Source: Lachnospiraceae bacterium (GTDB lineage Bacteria > Bacillota > Clostridia > Lachnospirales > Lachnospiraceae). From it: 36,889 bases of DNA. Position 1 is the stretch's first letter. Each line of letters begins with the position of its first letter. Shown piece after piece: positions 32,013-36,889 of this stretch. The notes beneath the pieces were generated by a model. That model saw only the letters and a list, made by a program, of their open reading frames with translations, made no database searches and had not been told where the DNA came from. The DNA lies in contig JAGBKB010000013.1 in the NCBI GenBank assembly GCA_017934175.1, positions 1 through 36,889 on the forward strand, in the 5' to 3' direction. The position numbers and the translations under genes were made by a program.

Positions 32013-35000
32013 TTATTTAATATAATCATAGATAATTTCATCAAATAAATCTTTATTTGCTTCTATTTGCTCTTTGCTACCAATAGTTATATATATTCCA
32101 TCGCTTACCATTTTATCAAATATCTTACATAATTCATCAATATCTTCAGTTGTCATCTCTTTAATTTCTTTCATATACCTTACATATCTATCAGGTCTTT
32201 TTTCATCTACTTTTGAAAATGTTTCATGCACTGCTTCATAAGCAGCACCTATTTTAGTAAGTGGATATGAAAACTTTGAGTATGCGCTAAGTTTGAAACT
32301 ATCTAATTCATCATCAGTTATCTTTAATTTTTTTATTAACTGTGGCAAATTATTAAATGTTTCTAAACTTTCTTTCAAATATGGGTCACGATATGTATAC
32401 ACATATGAATGTATTCTTGAGAAAGATGAATATGAGCCATACGCCGACCTCTTTACTCTAAACTCTGGATATAATATTTTTGTATCTATAATATTACCTA
32501 AAACTTCATACTTAGAAGTATATTTAATACCATCTTTTAACATAGGTGTAACTATATAATTATATAATACTGTCCCATCAGCCACAACAGCAATTTTATT
32601 CTTAATATCACTTTCTGTTGCTACATCAACTCTATTTGTAATTCTAACATCATTAAGTCTGTAAGATAGATTAAGAACCTTATCCTTTATGTTTTTAATA
32701 GTTTTAAAATTACCTATGATTTCACTAACCATATTTCTTCTATTCACTAATTCTTTATAGAGTCCCTCAAGTTCTTTTAAGAAATCTTCAATTTCACTGT
32801 CACTCATTGCATTAACTTTATTTAGGAAATTAATGTAATTTATTCCATCCAAATTATATTCATATATACCACTATTATCCATTTTAGGGTCTATAAGTAA
32901 GTTCGCTATACTCGTTGGCGAATTTTTAAAATAACTTTTATAACTATTTAAATCTTTTGATGCAGTACTTTTCACAATATTAATATCATCAAACTTAGTA
33001 TTTTCTATAAGTTCTTCTAATAGTTCAAATGACTTATCAATATTTTTATCTAAAGTAGTTACTGAGAACATATAGTATGGTTTGAAGCCACCATTATAAT
33101 ACCTATTTACATCTAAACCTTGAGAAAAGCCTAATGTGTATCTATTAAATGTTAATTTCAACTTTTGATTTGGATAATTTTTTGTTGGTAATTCCAAAAT
33201 AAGCGATGATAAGAAATTAATCTTCATTGCCTCTTCCATAGTAAAACCAGTCAAATCAAACAATAAAGAGAAATGATTGTATTTAATATCTTCAACTTCA
33301 CTTTTTATAAAGTTTATTCCCTCTACATTCTCTTCATATGCATAACACTTTGCTCTATACTCATCAAGTTCACTTAATGTTGCTTTTTTAAACATATCTA
33401 TAAACGAATATGAAATTTCTTTTTCTACCCACTCATCATATTCTTTAGTGTTTTTTATCATTTCATTTATCTCTAAATCTGTAAGTCCGTTTTTAAACCT
33501 TACTAATTCATCTTTTTGTTTTTTTGTTTTTTCTTCAAGTAAACCTTTTTTAGGAGATGTAATAGTGATAGATGAATGATTGTTGTTACTTATATACTTT
33601 TCCATTAGTTCTTTTACCAATCCACTTTTATATGCTGCTTCTATATCATTCATCGCCTTATCATACTCTAAAATGCCAATTATATTTGATGAATTGTTGT
33701 TAAACATTCTAAGATACTCTAAAAAGCAGTTTTCAGCAAAACCATGTGTATCTTTGCTTAACTCTCTATTATATTCTAAATAATTAAGAACAGACTCTAA
33801 AACATCTTCATTTATACCTTCTTTGATAACTTCCGCAAATGATTCTTCTACTATATTTTTTAAATCATCTGTTTGTTCTTCATTTACATTTGAAAATTGC
33901 ACAGTAAAATATGGCTTTGTATAAAACAAACCATTATTTATACTAAAATTAACATCTGGATATTTTTCTAAAAGTCTTGTTTTAATTGGACCATCACTAT
34001 TATCAAGTGCTTCTAAAACTAATTCAAATAACCCTGATTCATATGGTGTCATTCCATCACATACAACATTATATTCAATAATAGTTTTTAAATCGGTGTC
34101 CTCATTCTCTGAAGCAGGAAAATCATAACGTGATATTTTAAATTCTGTTTGTTCCTTATAATTAGGGTCATCTTTTTCTATATTAACCTTATCATATTTA
34201 TTCAAATACTCTTCATCTGAATACTTTAAATATTTTTCATAATCGATATCTCCATAAAGTGTAATAATCATATTGCTTGGATGATAATATTTTTTATGAA
34301 ACTCTACTATTTCTTCACTTGTAATTTCCTTAATATAATCAGTGCTGCCACCAACATTCACTCCCATATAACTATCATTAAACATAGTTTTAAGTGAATT
34401 ATCATTTGCAACTCTTAAAATACTGCCCTCATTGCCAGCCATCTCACTATATACCACACCACTCAAACTTAAATCACTATCTTTATCATTTAAGATATAC
34501 CTATATGCTTCTCTATCAAGATTTTTTGCATCTGTCAACACATTTGGTTGCATTACTCCATCCATATAAAACTTGTATATTTCAAATAATTGATAATCAG
34601 ATAGAGATGAAAATGGATATACTGTTGCAGTTTGTAATGTAAATGCATTCATAAAAGTGTTGTATGTCTTGGAATACAATTCCTCAAATAAATTAGTACT
34701 TGGATATTTTGCAGAACCACTCAAACAAGAATGTTCAAATACATGAGGAATACCTTTATCGTCATAAGCAAGTGTGTTAAAGCCAAAAACTGCTGACTTA
34801 TCTTCATCATCATTCGAAATTAAAACCAATTTTGCCCCTGACTTTATATGTTCAAATATTACAAATTTTGCATTTCTTGCTTCATAATCATATATAGCAT
34901 TTACTTTAAAGCCATATAATGTCTCCCCTACTTTTGGAAGTTTATAATGAGATAAAGTATACACATCCCCCTGTAATTCAACTAATTTATCGCCTAATTC

Positions 35001-35183
35001 TTTTGTTTCTTCTTCTACTATATCATCTTTAGTATCATCACTTACAGTTGTTTCAGTACTATTATTTAAACCTTCAATTTTTACATTAAAAGAAAATCTT
35101 GCACACGAAACTAATGATAACACCATAACTAACAATACTGTCACCATTAATTTATAAGTCCAATTCTTTTTCATATTTCTCAT
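32013..35183 (-). CDS. M16C-family (PreP/insulinase-like) zinc metallopeptidase, lipoprotein
   Basis: About 1056 residues from the second ATG at 35183: AGGAG lies 7 nt upstream, but only 1 nt from the ATG at 35189. A lipoprotein signal ends at LVSC near residue 27, followed by a Ser/Thr/Asp/Glu-rich linker. The inverted zinc motif HVFEH is at about residues 147-151 (GIPHVFEHSCLSGSAKYP), with the third ligand likely in VVYSEMAGNEGS. The rest is the large M16C_assoc region and a second, inactive half. It would degrade peptides on the outer face of the membrane. The usual Firmicutes M16C protein of this length is cytosolic. The downstream ACP gene follows after 40 bp. Confidence 0.9.
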   Translation of the reverse strand: MRNMKKNWTYKLMVTVLLVMVLSLVSCARFSFNVKIEGLNNSTETTVSDDTKDDIVEEETKELGDKLVELQGDVYTLSHYKLPKVGETLYGFKVNAIYDYEARNAKFVIFEHIKSGAKLVLISNDDEDKSAVFGFNTLAYDDKGIPHVFEHSCLSGSAKYPSTNLFEELYSKTYNTFMNAFTLQTATVYPFSSLSDYQLFEIYKFYMDGVMQPNVLTDAKNLDREAYRYILNDKDSDLSLSGVVYSEMAGNEGSILRVANDNSLKTMFNDSYMGVNVGGSTDYIKEITSEEIVEFHKKYYHPSNMIITLYGDIDYEKYLKYSDEEYLNKYDKVNIEKDDPNYKEQTEFKISRYDFPASENEDTDLKTIIEYNVVCDGMTPYESGLFELVLEALDNSDGPIKTRLLEKYPDVNFSINNGLFYTKPYFTVQFSNVNEEQTDDLKNIVEESFAEVIKEGINEDVLESVLNYLEYNRELSKDTHGFAENCFLEYLRMFNNNSSNIIGILEYDKAMNDIEAAYKSGLVKELMEKYISNNNHSSITITSPKKGLLEEKTKKQKDELVRFKNGLTDLEINEMIKNTKEYDEWVEKEISYSFIDMFKKATLSELDEYRAKCYAYEENVEGINFIKSEVEDIKYNHFSLLFDLTGFTMEEAMKINFLSSLILELPTKNYPNQKLKLTFNRYTLGFSQGLDVNRYYNGGFKPYYMFSVTTLDKNIDKSFELLEELIENTKFDDINIVKSTASKDLNSYKSYFKNSPTSIANLLIDPKMDNSGIYEYNLDGINYINFLNKVNAMSDSEIEDFLKELEGLYKELVNRRNMVSEIIGNFKTIKNIKDKVLNLSYRLNDVRITNRVDVATESDIKNKIAVVADGTVLYNYIVTPMLKDGIKYTSKYEVLGNIIDTKILYPEFRVKRSAYGSYSSFSRIHSYVYTYRDPYLKESLETFNNLPQLIKKLKITDDELDSFKLSAYSKFSYPLTKIGAAYEAVHETFSKVDEKRPDRYVRYMKEIKEMTTEDIDELCKIFDKMVSDGIYITIGSKEQIEANKDLFDEIIYDYIK

Positions 35184-35226
35184 TGTCATTCTCCTATACT
35201 TTATCTCAATAATTATTACAATTAAT

Positions 35227-36889
35227 TTATTGTGGGGCTGCTACAACACTGCCATTTGGTAAACTATTTGCAAGTGGCATATCAGGCAAAATTGGAATAG
35301 TATCAAAACTTGGCATTACATAGTTAGTATCATCTGATATTTGTTCCTTATACTTTGCTGGCATATTGATAGTTCCATACTGTGTATGTAAATTACATCT
35401 TGTTCTTGGCTGTGTCCCATCTATAAAATACTCTGTATATGTTGCATCTCCTCTTAAATCATGTTTGCAACCATCTGTTGCGAGAAGTCCTGATTTTTTA
35501 CATATTGTTCTTTGTATTAAAGTAGATGGTTTTTCAAACTTTGGGTCTTTAAGATTAGCATGCACTTTTGACATTATTTTTCTCCAAATGTTTTTATGGA
35601 AATTAGTACCACCATTATTTATTTTGTTACGTGTGTCACTAAGTGACTGATTTTCATCACAACCACCCCATACACCTGCAGTATAGTAAGGTGAATATCC
35701 TACAAACCACACATCATTATTATTGGTTGTAGTTCCTGATTTACCCGCGAGAGACATTCCTTTAAAATGAGCCCTTGTAGATGTAGGATATATATTCATA
35801 GTAGGACTACTAAAGGCTTTACTTCCTGCCATCGAATTAGCCATTGCATCAGTTAAAAGGTATGCATTTTCTTTTGACATAACCTTTATAGATTTATTAT
35901 TTTTATTATTCAAAATCTCTTTTCCATCTCTGTCCAAAACTCTCGTATAAAATATTGGTTTTGCATACATACCACCATTTGCTATACTTGCAAATGCAGA
36001 TGTAAGTTCATAATTAGTAACACCATATGTAAGTCCACCAAGAGCAACTGCTGGATTTGCATCTTCCTTATCATCAAGAGATGTTATCCCAAGTTTTTTT
36101 GCAAACTTAACTCCAACTTCTGGTGTCACTGTCTCCATAAGACATCTAATCGCAATTATATTTAATGAATATACAATTCCTGCTCTTATATTTTGAAATC
36201 CTAAATATCCACTTGAATACCAGTTTTTAAATGTTTTACTCATAGTCTTTGATGTCCAAGTGTACTCACTATCATAATATGGTGTAGCAAGTGTCTTATT
36301 ATATAATTCAAGTGCTGGTGCAAATGCCGACAAAACTTTAAATGTACTTCCTGGTTGTCTCTTGGTTACTGTAGCACGATTAAGTGACCTTGAAACTGTT
36401 TTTTCTCCTCTTCCACCTGCTATTGCTACAACTTCACCAGTTCTATGGTTTATCATAACAAATGAACATTGTGGTTCTAAAAAATAGTTAAGAGTTTCTG
36501 CGACAATACTGTCTCCATCTTTTATAACATAATCTTTAAAACTATTTATATATTGATTTGCTATATCTTTTGAATTAAATAGTCCATCATATTTTTTATT
36601 TTTCAATACATTTACATGATAGTTTTGCACATCAACTTGAGAATAATGAGTTTGTGACTCATCATTATGCATCACAGAAAGTCTATAGTCTATGGCATAC
36701 TTCTTCACAGTATAATTCTTATCATCATTGACTTCTTTGTCTACTATTTCTTGAATCTTCGGGTCCATAGTTGTCTCAACTTTTAGACCACCAGAATATA
36801 TTAAGTTTCTTGCCTCATCTTTTCCAAGTCCAACTCTTTTAACTAAATCATCATAGAGTTGGTCTATAACTGATTCAGTAAAATAAGTA
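35227..36889 (-). CDS. Class A penicillin-binding protein (partial, N-terminus off window)
   Basis: The 553 codons present run open to the right edge, so the gene starts outside the window. An in-frame ATG at 36768 is internal: upstream of it the frame continues with the typical linker YFTESVIDQLYDDL...NLIYSGGLKVETTMDP. Such a linker joins the glycosyltransferase and transpeptidase domains in PBP1A-like proteins. The transpeptidase motifs are STFK (in RQPGSTFK), SLN (VYSLNIIAI) and KSGT (LAGKSGTTT), so it looks active. The C-terminus is a short Pro-rich tail. It cross-links peptidoglycan outside the membrane. Confidence 0.9.
   Translation of the reverse strand, partial: TYFTESVIDQLYDDLVKRVGLGKDEARNLIYSGGLKVETTMDPKIQEIVDKEVNDDKNYTVKKYAIDYRLSVMHNDESQTHYSQVDVQNYHVNVLKNKKYDGLFNSKDIANQYINSFKDYVIKDGDSIVAETLNYFLEPQCSFVMINHRTGEVVAIAGGRGEKTVSRSLNRATVTKRQPGSTFKVLSAFAPALELYNKTLATPYYDSEYTWTSKTMSKTFKNWYSSGYLGFQNIRAGIVYSLNIIAIRCLMETVTPEVGVKFAKKLGITSLDDKEDANPAVALGGLTYGVTNYELTSAFASIANGGMYAKPIFYTRVLDRDGKEILNNKNNKSIKVMSKENAYLLTDAMANSMAGSKAFSSPTMNIYPTSTRAHFKGMSLAGKSGTTTNNNDVWFVGYSPYYTAGVWGGCDENQSLSDTRNKINNGGTNFHKNIWRKIMSKVHANLKDPKFEKPSTLIQRTICKKSGLLATDGCKHDLRGDATYTEYFIDGTQPRTRCNLHTQYGTINMPAKYKEQISDDTNYVMPSFDTIPILPDMPLANSLPNGSVVAAPQ

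Noticed and set aside
36769-36889. Taking ATG 36768 as the start of the penicillin-binding protein
   Set aside because: The frame continues upstream to the edge and encodes the typical linker between glycosyltransferase and transpeptidase domains; the gene is cut by the window.

Overview
The window is strongly AT-rich and densely packed, and it looks like a chromosome segment of a Gram-positive anaerobe of the Clostridia, most likely Lachnospiraceae. The grounds are the DUF3881, DUF4349 and DUF1461 genes, lipoprotein signals, a giant surface protein ending in cell-wall-binding repeats with a TTEEQT threonine/glutamate tract, and the style of the housekeeping genes. I saw no tRNA, rRNA, CRISPR array, integrase or transposase.

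Left (1-5791): a type I restriction-modification-like operon reading leftward. In order of transcription it has a 526-residue fusion of a catalytically dead HsdM-like domain to a single HsdS-type recognition domain, two different intact HsdM methyltransferases in tandem, and an HsdS cut by the window edge. A near-perfect sigma-A promoter with a palindrome on the transcription start drives it. No HsdR is present; it could lie off the left edge. This is the best candidate for an undescribed system. A 536-bp non-coding region separates it from rightward genes.

Middle left (5792-13017): rfbC abuts an RluA-type pseudouridine synthase and ends in a bidirectional terminator. A DUF4349 lipoprotein and a DUF1461 membrane protein diverge with only 23 bp between their starts. 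The DUF1461 gene overlaps the DUF3881 gene tail to tail. A leftward run then carries TSUP permease, SDR, trxB and GIY-YIG genes.

Centre (13005-29346): a long leftward series of mrp, Na/Pi symporter, gap, pgk, lepA, potD, the 2838-residue surface protein and the TSUP gene. Most junctions are short or overlapping. lepA has its own candidate promoter and a palindrome in its leader.

Right (29347-36889): a LysR regulator and a phosphoribosyltransferase read rightward from promoters overlapping that of mrp, and end in a bidirectional terminator. Facing them are nth, an orphan acyl carrier protein, a lipoprotein M16C peptidase and a class A penicillin-binding protein whose N-terminus is off the right edge.

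All functions are inferred by reading motifs and family resemblance; no search was run. Several start sites were moved to fit the ribosome binding site, as noted in the entries.
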